Source of the DNA: Clostridia bacterium
Lineage (GTDB): Bacteria > Bacillota > Clostridia > Oscillospirales > Acutalibacteraceae
Length of the DNA: 64,000 nucleotides
NCBI GenBank assembly: GCA_017421045.1
Contig: JAFQMC010000013.1
Location: 27,418 to 91,417, forward strand
Reading direction: 5' to 3'
Below are positions 1 to 8,900 of this stretch, in pieces (the first letter of the stretch is position 1; each line of letters opens with the position of its first letter). The translations under genes and the position numbers were made by a program. The notes below the pieces were generated by a model. That model worked only from the letters and a program-made list of their open reading frames with translations. It did not search any database and was not told where the DNA came from.

Positions 1-1413
1 ACCTCTCAGGCTGCAACCGAGCCGTTGAAGAATGATTATGTTTTGTCCGAAGATGTGGAAGATGGCAGTATTATTGACGGAGTTATGACCGACATCTCAG
101 GCTCTGACCCTGTGCTGAAGAGAACCACCGCCTCGTGGCTTGACACCTGCGTGCTATACGAGGTGAACATCAGACAGTTCACTGAGGAAGGCACCTTCAA
201 AGCCTTTGAGAGTCATCTCGGCAGACTCAAAGATATGGGAATCAACACCCTGTGGTTTATGCCCATTCACCCTATCAGCGAAGCAGAACGCAAGGGCACT
301 CTGGGTTCTTACTATGCCGTTGCTGACTATATGGCGGTAAACCCCGAGTTCGGCACGATGGAAGATTTTCAGCATCTTGTTGACACCGCTCACGAGATGG
401 GCTTCAAGGTTATTATCGACTGGGTTGCCAATCACACGGGATGCGACAACAAATGGATAGAGGAGCACAGCGATTGGTTTGAGCTTGACGAAAACGGCGA
501 GATTACTCATTCCTACGATTGGAACGACACTGCGGAGCTGAATTTTGACAACTATGAAATGCGTGCAGAAATGATTAAGTGCATGCAGTTCTGGGTTGAG
601 GAAGTCGGTGTTGACGGCTTCAGATGCGACCACGCGATCGGAGTTCCTGCAACTTTCTGGAACGCGGCGGTCTACAAGCTCAAATCCGTCAACAGCGAGA
701 TTATGATGCTTGCAGAGGTGTCCGCCTCCGAGACACTCACCCGCTATGCTTTTGACACCTGCTACAACGACAACCTGTACAGCCAGTCCCTCATGATTAA
801 AGCGGGCATTGATACAGACTCTTTGCAGAAAGCGATGGCTCTGAACACCACCTACTCCGAGGGAAGCTTCCCCATGAACTACACGGATAACCACGACAAG
901 AACTCCTACGAGGGAAGCATTGTTGATCGTTTCAGAGAAACATATGTGTCTATGTTTGCGCTGTCCTTCGTTGCACCGGGTATGCCTCTTGTATATACCG
1001 CCAACGAGCAGTGTTATGACCACGAGATTGAGTTCTTCGAAAAGGATACGATTGTCTGGGAGAGCGAGCCTGTATATGCAGAGTTTATCACCGAGCTTTC
1101 TGCACTGAAAACGGAGAACGAGGCTCTGGCTTCAACTAACCGAGACATTGAGTTTTTCGAAACCTCCGACCCGAGGTTCCTTGCTTTCTCAAGGACTATG
1201 GGAGACAACAAGGTGTTCTATGTTGCTAACCTGTATTTCGAAGCAATATCGGATGTTACCATAGACTTCGGTATGGAAACAGCAGAGTGTGTAATGCACT
1301 ACGACGGAACCGCTTTTGATTTTGAAGACAAGGAATTCAATCTCGGCGACCTGAATTCAAAAGAATTCAACCCCTACGAATTTTACATTTTCACTGCTGA
1401 TACTCAGGAATAA
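1..1413 (+). CDS. alpha-amylase family glycoside hydrolase (GH13), 5'-truncated by window edge
   Basis: The reading frame is already open at base 1, so the N terminus lies outside the window; the TTG at 25 is only the first possible start inside it. The (beta/alpha)8 barrel hallmarks of GH13 are present in order: region I DWVANH (bases 418-435), region II GFRCDHA with the nucleophile Asp codon at 628-630, region III LAEV with the acid/base Glu codon at 715-717, and region IV NHD with the transition-state Asp codon at 895-897. The enzyme should therefore cleave or transfer alpha-glucosidic bonds in starch-like glucans. After the barrel there is a short C-terminal beta domain and no dockerin. 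The acidic, Ser/Thr-containing start of the visible part would suit a linker in a secreted protein, but the signal peptide cannot be checked. Exact specificity (amylase, neopullulanase, other GH13 subfamily) is not decidable from the motifs. Confidence 0.9.
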   Translation, partial: TSQAATEPLKNDYVLSEDVEDGSIIDGVMTDISGSDPVLKRTTASWLDTCVLYEVNIRQFTEEGTFKAFESHLGRLKDMGINTLWFMPIHPISEAERKGTLGSYYAVADYMAVNPEFGTMEDFQHLVDTAHEMGFKVIIDWVANHTGCDNKWIEEHSDWFELDENGEITHSYDWNDTAELNFDNYEMRAEMIKCMQFWVEEVGVDGFRCDHAIGVPATFWNAAVYKLKSVNSEIMMLAEVSASETLTRYAFDTCYNDNLYSQSLMIKAGIDTDSLQKAMALNTTYSEGSFPMNYTDNHDKNSYEGSIVDRFRETYVSMFALSFVAPGMPLVYTANEQCYDHEIEFFEKDTIVWESEPVYAEFITELSALKTENEALASTNRDIEFFETSDPRFLAFSRTMGDNKVFYVANLYFEAISDVTIDFGMETAECVMHYDGTAFDFEDKEFNLGDLNSKEFNPYEFYIFTADTQE

Positions 1414-1430
1414 TATGATTATGCTGTTAT

Positions 1431-1472
1431 GCACAGGTTCGCTTCTGCAAGCCTGTGCATTTTCTTTTTTTC
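1431..1472 (+). terminator. rho-independent terminator after the GH13 gene
   Basis: A GCACAGG / CCTGTGC stem with a 14-nt loop is followed by a T-rich run (ATTTTCTTTTTTT). It starts 18 bases after the amylase stop codon. Confidence 0.8.
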
Positions 1473-1532
1473 CTTTGCTATATATTCAAATACAGCTTAC
1501 CGCGTATACGCATCCAAAACTACGACTCTGCC

Positions 1533-1573
1533 GAAAAAAGCTGAACCCCTCTGCGTCTGTTTGCAGAGGGGTT
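1533..1573 (-). terminator. rho-independent terminator of the two-gene dockerin unit
   Basis: The perfect 11-bp stem AACCCCTCTGC / GCAGAGGGGTT (1544-1573) is followed on the minus strand by CAGCTTTTTT. It lies 22 bases beyond the stop of the dockerin gene ending at 1596. Confidence 0.75.
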
Positions 1574-1595
1574 CTGTGTTCAACAAATATTTAAT

Positions 1596-3557
1596 TTATA
1601 AGATAATAGATTCGCCGATGGGATAGCCTGTATCCATACCTGCAATATGCTTCTGGATGGCGGTTGCATCCTTGATGTTCACATTTGCATTGCCGTCAGC
1701 ATCTGCAAGTTTCAGACCGGTTTCCGAAAGAGTGATGAGGCTTGCCAGATGCTTCTGGATAGCGGTTGCATCCTTGACGTTCACCGTGCCGTCCTCGTTG
1801 GCATCGCCGAGGATACCTTTGACGTCGGGTTTGCTCGGGTTTTCCTCGCAGGGAGGGAACACGAGTCCCAGCTCTAACTCGGTCTCATCGTGTGAGCCGT
1901 AGGCTGTGGCCTTTACGCTGTTTATGTAGCCTTCTGCCTCGTTGTAGCCGTCTGACATCAGGAAGGTGCAGTTACCCACTGCCTCAACCAGAACATCAAC
2001 TCTGTAGCTGCGACCTGCAACAAAGACATCGTCAGCATTCATCAGAGTACCTCTGCCCTCGGTCACGTCGTACCACTTGACCGCTGATACATTACATCCC
2101 TGTGTTGCACAGTATGCATCGTAATCAGGGTGCTCGCCCTCAAGAGGTGCGTCGATTTCTGTAATATCTACAATGTCGATGACTTTCTTCTCAGGCTCTT
2201 TCTCAAGAGCTTCGTAATAAACCCTCACTACATCCTCATAAGTTGTCAGGTCGGATTTCGTTACAACACAGCGGATGATATAGCTTGTCGCCTCCTCGGG
2301 ACGCTCATCAAACCTCCAGTGAGAGATATTATACGCATCTCCTATATGTGTCCACTCAGTGTCCTCGCCCTGATACTCCGACTCGTCACACATATACCAG
2401 TTGACGTACTGATGGTCAAGGGTACGGTTACGAAGCTCAAAGTAGGGTGATGTTTCCTCTGTTTCTGACACGATGATTGTGTCTATCCTTTCAAGAACAG
2501 CATCGAATTTCTCTTTGTGAAGCTCGTATACGGAGCTGCCATAGCTCTTTACCATTTCCTTGTCACAAAGACCTATGAGTCGGTAATAGTAGTCAAGATT
2601 ATCGGACATAATCATAGGAGGAGCAGTTACCTCATAATATCCCCCATTGTAGTCATCTATGGTCTGGGTAAAGTGTTTTTTGGAAGTACCGCTCAGGAAT
2701 CTCTGGTCTATCTGATTCAGGCATTTTGAGAGGACAGTACCTTCGGCAACAATAACTCTTCCCCAACCGTTGTTGCAATAGGTAAAGCCTGAGCTTTCGC
2801 TTTCTTTTGTCACATAGAAGCTACCGCCCAGTACGTACACACTGGGATAAAGGCAACCGTATTGCAGGTAATTATCAAAAGGAGTCACCTCGATGCTACT
2901 GTACTTGCCGTAGAATTCTCCGCCGAAAATAACTACATGGGGTACTTCGTACAAATAGGCATTATGGCCCACGGAGATTGTGTCGCCTCCCCAAGCAGAG
3001 CTGGAATCAAAGGTGCCGTCATAAATATATGTAGATCCGCTTGTGGTACGGACTATACTGCAATCTCCCTGCTCAAAGGGTGAGAATATCTCGTAGTATC
3101 CGCCGTTTATCTCAAGTTCACCGCCGTCGTTATAAAACACAGCCTTGCTGTATGGGGTGAAGCCGTCGGAGAAAGAGCAGTAGCCTGTCTGAGAATCTGA
3201 GGTATCATTGATGGTCATCACACCGCCGGACTTAATACGGAACAGCGCACAGTCGTTACCCTGGGTACTTCTCTGGATGCTGTAGCCGTTAAGGTCAAGT
3301 TTGAATACGGCTCCTTCGGGAATCACGATTTCCAAATCGTTCTCGTTATCGCTCTGATCAATGTAGTCAGCAAGAATATATCTGCAGTCCGCCTGTGCAT
3401 TTGAAGCATGATTCCTAAGCTGCTCATAGGTTTCGATGTAATAAACATAGTCACCCGTAGGTGCAGTCTCTGCTTCCTTTGCGGCTACTGAGAAGGGAAG
3501 CACACTTGCAATAAGCAGAAAACACAACACGGCACACAGCAAGCTTTTAAACTTCAT
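1596..3557 (-). CDS. secreted dockerin protein with parallel-beta-like N-terminal domain
   Basis: I place the start at the ATG at 3557 (653 aa) because AGGAG sits 8 nt upstream and the protein then begins with a clean signal peptide (MKFKSLLCAVLCFLL... ending near VAAKEA). Residues ~40-330 contain repeated short beta motifs (GGYYEI, GGEFYGKYS, GGSFYV), like a right-handed beta-helix. A ~120-aa all-beta domain (VDITEIDAPLEG...) follows, and the C terminus is a type I dockerin with two Ca-binding repeats (GDANEDGTVNVKDATAIQKH and ADADGNANVNIKDATAIQKH). Dockerins bind cohesins on scaffoldins, so this is probably a cellulosome/amylosome-like or cell-surface component; no cohesin was seen here. 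No catalytic motif was recognised. It probably shares a transcript with the gene upstream (69-bp gap). Confidence 0.85.
   Translation of the reverse strand: MKFKSLLCAVLCFLLIASVLPFSVAAKEAETAPTGDYVYYIETYEQLRNHASNAQADCRYILADYIDQSDNENDLEIVIPEGAVFKLDLNGYSIQRSTQGNDCALFRIKSGGVMTINDTSDSQTGYCSFSDGFTPYSKAVFYNDGGELEINGGYYEIFSPFEQGDCSIVRTTSGSTYIYDGTFDSSSAWGGDTISVGHNAYLYEVPHVVIFGGEFYGKYSSIEVTPFDNYLQYGCLYPSVYVLGGSFYVTKESESSGFTYCNNGWGRVIVAEGTVLSKCLNQIDQRFLSGTSKKHFTQTIDDYNGGYYEVTAPPMIMSDNLDYYYRLIGLCDKEMVKSYGSSVYELHKEKFDAVLERIDTIIVSETEETSPYFELRNRTLDHQYVNWYMCDESEYQGEDTEWTHIGDAYNISHWRFDERPEEATSYIIRCVVTKSDLTTYEDVVRVYYEALEKEPEKKVIDIVDITEIDAPLEGEHPDYDAYCATQGCNVSAVKWYDVTEGRGTLMNADDVFVAGRSYRVDVLVEAVGNCTFLMSDGYNEAEGYINSVKATAYGSHDETELELGLVFPPCEENPSKPDVKGILGDANEDGTVNVKDATAIQKHLASLITLSETGLKLADADGNANVNIKDATAIQKHIAGMDTGYPIGESIIL
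1627..2175 (-). repeat. 549-bp duplicated 3' segment, copy A
   Basis: This stretch covers the last beta domain plus the dockerin and is nearly identical at DNA level to 3652-4200, with scattered, often silent differences. It marks a recent duplication or gene conversion between adjacent genes. Confidence 0.9.
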
Positions 3558-3626
3558 ATTAATTACTCCTCTGTTAATAAATTCGGCTTTCATCCGCCGT
3601 AGGGAATGACTCTATGAAATCGGCAG

Positions 3627-5414
3627 TTATATCTCTTTGCCTATATCAAAACCTGTATCCATACCTGCAATATGCTTCTGTATAGCGGTTGCATCCTTGA
3701 TGTTCACATTTGTATTGCCGTCTGCATCTGCAAGTTTCAGACCCTTTTCCGAAAGAGTGATGAGGTTTGCAATATGCTTCTGGATAGCGGTTGCGTCCTT
3801 GATGTTCACCGTGCCGTCCTCGTTGGCATCGCCGAGGATACCTTTGACGTCAGGTTTGTTCGGGTTTTCCTCGCAGGGAGGGAACACGAGTCCCAGCTCA
3901 AGCTCGGTCTCATCGTGTGAGCCGTAGGCTGTGGCTTTTACGCTGTTTATGTAGCCTTCTGCCTCGTTGTAGCCGTCTGACATCAGGAAGGTGTACTCGC
4001 CCTCTGCCTCAACCAGAACATCAACTCTGTAGCTGCGACCTGCAACAAAGACATCGTCAGCATTCATCAGGGTGCCTCTGCCCTCGGTCACGTCGTACCA
4101 CTTGACCGCTGATACATTACAGCCCTGTGTTGCACAGTATGCATCGTAATCAGGGTGCTGACCCTCAAGAGGTGCGTCGATTTCCGTTATATCCACGATG
4201 GAAACGACAGTGGGTTCTGCGAGTGTAAAAGTGACAGAAAGCTCTGCTGAAATCTCAGAACCGGGTCCCATCACATCTGCCTGCTGACCGCCTACAAGAG
4301 CTGCAATATCAACACAGCCGTCTTCATCGGTGGAGAACTTGTATCCCTCGTTCGCTCTTATCCAGACCTGAAGCTCGTAGGTGTGTCCTGCTTTGAAGGT
4401 ATCGGTTTCTTTCACCGAAACTTCTGTGGAGTTTGTAACATCTGTCCAGAAAACTCCGTTGATGTAGAATGTATCGTTTGCAGGTGTAACGTCAAAATCG
4501 GGAGCAGAGCCTACTGCGGGGTCTGTGACATCTGTAACCTCAACGTAGGAAACCTCTTCCCTTGCATCGCCGAAGACGTAGGAGACAAGGATGTGGTATG
4601 CATCGTTCTTGCCTGCACCGTCGGTAACAGCTTCGTTGCCGTTTATGTAGGAGGTCACGTCGGTTTTTTCGTTCTTTGTGGCGAAGTAGTAGTCGCCTAC
4701 TGTGGTCAGTACGACATTCACCTCGTAAAGACCATCCTCCTCAAAGGGGTCGGAAGGATTCATGAAGGTGTGGGTCTTGCAGTCGTACCACGCAACACCA
4801 TAGATGTAGTAAGGAGAGTCGATAGAATCCTTTACAACACAGTCGGTCTCGATCTCAATATTAAAATCAGGATAACCGCCAGCTACGGGTTCGGTAACGT
4901 TTACACTCAGCTCTTTTATCTCGTAGTTATACTCGCAGGGTTCAAAGGTGTATTCAATCATAGCCTCGGTTTTTCCGGTAAGGTAGTCAACCACTGTGGC
5001 TTCCTTGCCATTGACATAGCCTGTGATGAAAGGTGTGTCAAAGTTGTCAACCCGGAATTCGTAGCCTTCGCAGGATTTGAGCAGTATCCCGATTGTATAT
5101 ACGTGGCCCTCCTCAAAGGTATCGGTGGGTTTCACAATAACATTATCGGTTTTGTCAAACCACCACTTACCCTCGAAGTCATCGGGGACGTTTTCAATCT
5201 GGTCGCCGTATGTATAGGCAGAAGAATTACCCAACTTACCTGAATAGTTGGGATGTTCGCCTGCATAGGGAGTGCTGATCCCCGAAACGGAAACCTCACG
5301 AATCAGGGTTGCACCCTCTGAGTTTGCGGCAAATACCGTCATGGGCAGTGCCGACATCATCAGCACCAGTACCATGGCAATACTCATAATCGACAAAACC
5401 ATTTTTCTTCTCAT
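3627..5414 (-). CDS. secreted protein with four tandem beta-domains and a C-terminal dockerin
   Basis: The protein has 595 aa. The ATG at 5414 follows GGAGAG at a normal distance. Residues 1-29 form a signal peptide (hydrophobic core, cleavage probably after VFAA). Four related ~100-residue units follow, each opening with a line such as VSGISTPYAGEHPNY, VNVTEPVAGGYPDF, VTDVTDPAVGSAPDF or VDITEIDAPLEGQHPDY and each containing an F.(A/E)GH.Y(E/T)(L/I) strand. The C terminus is a type I dockerin with two repeats ending in KDATAIQKHI. No enzyme motif is visible, so it is most likely a structural or binding dockerin protein. The last unit and dockerin are almost identical to those of the downstream gene. 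A promoter ~320 bp upstream fits it as first gene of a two-gene unit. Confidence 0.85.
   Translation of the reverse strand: MRRKMVLSIMSIAMVLVLMMSALPMTVFAANSEGATLIREVSVSGISTPYAGEHPNYSGKLGNSSAYTYGDQIENVPDDFEGKWWFDKTDNVIVKPTDTFEEGHVYTIGILLKSCEGYEFRVDNFDTPFITGYVNGKEATVVDYLTGKTEAMIEYTFEPCEYNYEIKELSVNVTEPVAGGYPDFNIEIETDCVVKDSIDSPYYIYGVAWYDCKTHTFMNPSDPFEEDGLYEVNVVLTTVGDYYFATKNEKTDVTSYINGNEAVTDGAGKNDAYHILVSYVFGDAREEVSYVEVTDVTDPAVGSAPDFDVTPANDTFYINGVFWTDVTNSTEVSVKETDTFKAGHTYELQVWIRANEGYKFSTDEDGCVDIAALVGGQQADVMGPGSEISAELSVTFTLAEPTVVSIVDITEIDAPLEGQHPDYDAYCATQGCNVSAVKWYDVTEGRGTLMNADDVFVAGRSYRVDVLVEAEGEYTFLMSDGYNEAEGYINSVKATAYGSHDETELELGLVFPPCEENPNKPDVKGILGDANEDGTVNIKDATAIQKHIANLITLSEKGLKLADADGNTNVNIKDATAIQKHIAGMDTGFDIGKEI
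3652..4200 (-). repeat. 549-bp duplicated 3' segment, copy B
   Basis: Partner of 1627-2175 (beta domain plus dockerin), in the same orientation about 2.0 kb away. Confidence 0.9.
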
Positions 5415-5503
5415 TTCGCTCTCTCCATTCAGTATATTTTAGCAGCCAAATCCTTTGCTGCTTTGAGTGTAAAATTATATTCCTCCGACTCTTATGCGGA
5501 GTA

Positions 5504-5720
5504 TTAATGAACCACAGTAACCTCTGTATTGCCATCTTTAGTCACGATAAAACCAACATCAGCACCACGGCGGTCATTCCGCGATCGTTGCCGAAAACAG
5601 GTTTTTCACAACTATAATACTCTACGATATTATCAGGTGTCAAGCCAAGACGGAAATCTACTGTTTGCTGAAACTTTGGAACCTTGGATATACAAAAGGT
5701 CAAGGTCTGTCCCTTGCATC
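5504..5720 (-). pseudogene. degenerate coding remnant in the long leader of the dockerin unit
   Basis: On the minus strand one frame reads protein-like from ~5720 (KVPKFQQTVDF..., then EYYSCEKPVFGNDRG) until about 5583. The next frame continues plausibly (RGADVGFIVTKDGNTEVTV) to a TAA at 5504. A single frameshift near 5580 would join them. There is no start codon with a ribosome site. I do not recognise the family. It may be the 3' relic of a lost gene lying between the promoter at 5731-5758 and the dockerin gene; coincidental open frame is possible. Confidence 0.3.
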
Positions 5721-5730
5721 TGACTCTGCA

Positions 5731-5758
5731 ATTATATTATAGAGGATTTCGTTCTCAA
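5731..5758 (-). promoter_or_regulatory. candidate sigma-A promoter for the dockerin gene pair
   Basis: The minus strand reads TTGAGA, 16 nt, TATAAT. It would give a ~310-nt leader before the gene at 5414, containing the coding remnant. The rest of the 5415-5939 gap holds only a small AGCAGC/GCTGCT hairpin (~5450), a short direct repeat (AAGTGTGGGA, twice near 5810-5830) and the terminator at 5873. Confidence 0.5.
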
Positions 5759-5872
5759 TGTCCCCACCCCTAAATCATTTTTTGGTGTAGGAAAACAGGT
5801 TTTTTTCTGAAAGTGTGGGAAAAAGTGTGGGATAGTTTTTTATTTCTGAAGCAACTCGCTTATAAACAGCAA

Positions 5873-5902
5873 AAACCGACCTGAACTAAGATTCAAGTCG
5901 GT
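5873..5902 (-). terminator. rho-independent terminator after the 2297-aa surface protein gene
   Basis: The minus strand forms AACCGACTTGAA / TTCAGGTCGGTT (one mismatch) followed by TTTT. It lies 37 bases past the stop codon at 5940, closing the unit that starts at 24.8 kb. Confidence 0.75.
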
Positions 5903-5939
5903 TGTGCTTTATATGGATACTGTAAGTCTTATTACTGAA

Positions 5940-8900
5940 TTATCCTTTGCGTGTTTCTGCTCTGCTTTGTCTGCGTTTGACAAAAAGCATCACTACTGCA
6001 AAATACATAAGGGAAACTATCCACACTGCTGTCTGTCTTGGACCTGTCTGAACCGCACCGTTCTGGTGTTTGTCGGACTTATCCAGGGAGGACTCGGTGT
6101 CTTTAGACGGAACATCGGTTGCAGGTTTGTTTCCTGCTGTGCCGCCGATTGTACCGCCGAGGTTCGCGCCGAACACATTGTAGTATGTGCCGTCCTCTCT
6201 CCTGTGAACCTGACCCTGCAGAGGATTGAGCACGGGATAGATGTCCTTGGGATCGTTTGTAATGTTCTGATACCATCCATAGCTTGTTGCAGTTTCACCG
6301 CCGTTGAGCAGATAGGTTGCTTCGCCGGATGCAAATTTCTCTGCTGAGAGAGGCATTCCGTACGCACAGCCTGCACCGGAAGCGATTGTATCAAGATAAT
6401 AGTTATCTTCCGTTACAGGAGTGGGTGCTACGTCAGCAACTACGATAATGGGATCAGCTGCATCCTCTACGTAGCCATAGCTGTAACAGCTTCTCACATC
6501 TGCAAGCTGTGTTGCGTATCCTACGATGCCTGCTGCCGTAAGCTTTACGGGGATGTTGTGGCTTGTGCGTGATGCACAGTATTTTATTGTGGCTTCAGAG
6601 CCAAGGGACGACACTATTCCGCCATAGCAGATGATTTCAAATCCGTCTTCAAAGACATACTTGTCGTCTGAAATACAACGGGTCAGTGCAATAGAATCTC
6701 CCTCGGTATATCCCACAATACCGCCGATATTGGCAATCTGATCCAAGCCTGCAATATTGTATGCAAGGGTTGTTTTTACATTGGAGATGCTTCCGCCTCT
6801 CATAGTGCCTGCTACACCTGCAAGTGTGCTTGCGTAAGCGTTGCTGTCTGAGGTGATGTTAAGCTCGCCTGTGAGATTTACGTTCTTGATTGTACCCTTG
6901 ACAACACCGAACATACCCATGTTGGTGCCGTCTGAAGCTACAATGCTGTTGTTGAAGCGGACTGTATATCCTCGTCCGTCAAAGTCACCTGTATAAGTAT
7001 TGGGATATGAATCGCCGATGGGAATATAGGGCACGGGTGCGTTGCTTGCGTCTATGTCCCCCATAAGGATGAAGTCGGCATCTGTGTCTTGCTCGGGGAA
7101 CACTGCGTAGGTAGTATCACCGTTTACAAGTGCTGACATCCAGAACAGGTTGCCCGCATGCTCAACCTCATACATGCCTGTCTCTTCGTTGTACTTTGCA
7201 GCCTCGAAGTAATCAGCAATTGTGGGGGGTGTGTTCTGATAGGTGTTGTGCCACCACTGCTTGTAGACAGTTTTACCCGAGAACAGGGGACGGACGTCCA
7301 GCGGTTCATTGTCAACGCTCTGATACCAGACTTGTGTGCCGTCTGTGACACCCTTATTCAGCAGATACGCAACTTCACCTGACCTGAACTGATCTCCTGA
7401 CTTTCCTTCGACGGAGTTCTGGGTTCCCCTGCCACTTCCCACTGCACTAATAGTATTATCTGTATTGTAATAGCAGTTTGTAATGGTTCCGTTGTTATAA
7501 CTGCAGATACCACCAACGTTGTAATATCCCACGATCTTACCGTCGAAATAACTGTCGCTGACAACGGCTTTAGAATCAAGTGTATGCACCAAACCACCGA
7601 AAGAAGCCGAACTTCCTGCAAGCTCGCCTGTGGAATAGCAATTAATAACACGGGTGGTCCATAGCGCAGATCCGCAGATGCCGCCAACAGATGAACGATA
7701 CTGTTTCTCAATCGAGAAAGCTGCTTCGGCTTTCAGATAGCCGTCAAAGGAGCATCCGCTGATGGTGCTGTCTGATGCCACTGCGGTTATTCCTCCTATA
7801 ACATACGAAGGAGAGTTAGTTGGATTCATTGTGCCGCATATACGAGCATTGACAACATGCAGATTCTTCACTGTAGCTCCGTCGATTCTATAGAACAGAC
7901 CTGCTGCCTGATAGGCTTCAGACCATTCACCAACAAGATTCTTTATAGAATGGCCACCTCCATCGAAGACTCCCTCGAAATCGTTTCCGCCTGCACCGAT
8001 GGGATCATACCAGATTTTGCCCTCAGGACAGATGATGTCGTTGGCAAGGATATAGCTTCCCTTCTGGTACTCATCGTCTCCACTGTTGACAAGCTCTGCT
8101 ACAACACAAAGATCCCAATAATTCTTGATTATGAAGCTTCCCTCGGGGTTCTTATTGAAGCTCTTATTGGAATACACTCTGTCTCGATCAACCTTGTAAA
8201 CTGTGTTTTCATCGTTATCAATAAACAGAGGATAGTCGTCCGGTGTAAAGTCGTTATCAAGATTCTGATACCAGACTTGTGTGCCGTCTGTGACACCGTT
8301 GTTGAACAGGTATGCTATCTCACCGCTTCTGAAGGTTTCTTTGCTGATCGAAGTACCTACACCTGTGGTTACTCCCGCTATATTGTAATAACACTTTTCG
8401 ACAGAACCGCTGTTTACGGATGCAATACCGCCGTTTGCAGATGTGCCGTTGCTGAAATTACAGTTGTATGTATAGCAGTTGATAAGCTTTCCTCTGTTAT
8501 CCTGAGTGATGCCGCCAAGTGTCTGAGCGCCTGCAGCGCCCCAACGTCTCTGTATAATGGTATTGACAACAGCACAGTTGCTGACAACTCCGCTTTCATA
8601 GTTAATACCTGTAATACCGCCAAGTCCGTACCAGTTGCCGAGACTTACGGAAGAGTCCGTTACCATACAGTTCTCTATTGTACCGTAGTTTCCTCTTGCC
8701 ACGGCACCGCAACCACCGACAGAATCAGCCGTTACCCATACATTTGCATTTTTCAGAATAAGGTTTCGGACTGTGGCACCATTACCGATTACCTGGAACA
8801 AGCTCTGACGGGCGCCGTCCTCGGCACCGTTCTCTGTATTCAGATTGCTTATGGTGTGCATATTTCCGTCAAAGGTACCCTTAAAGGAATAGATCTGCGA

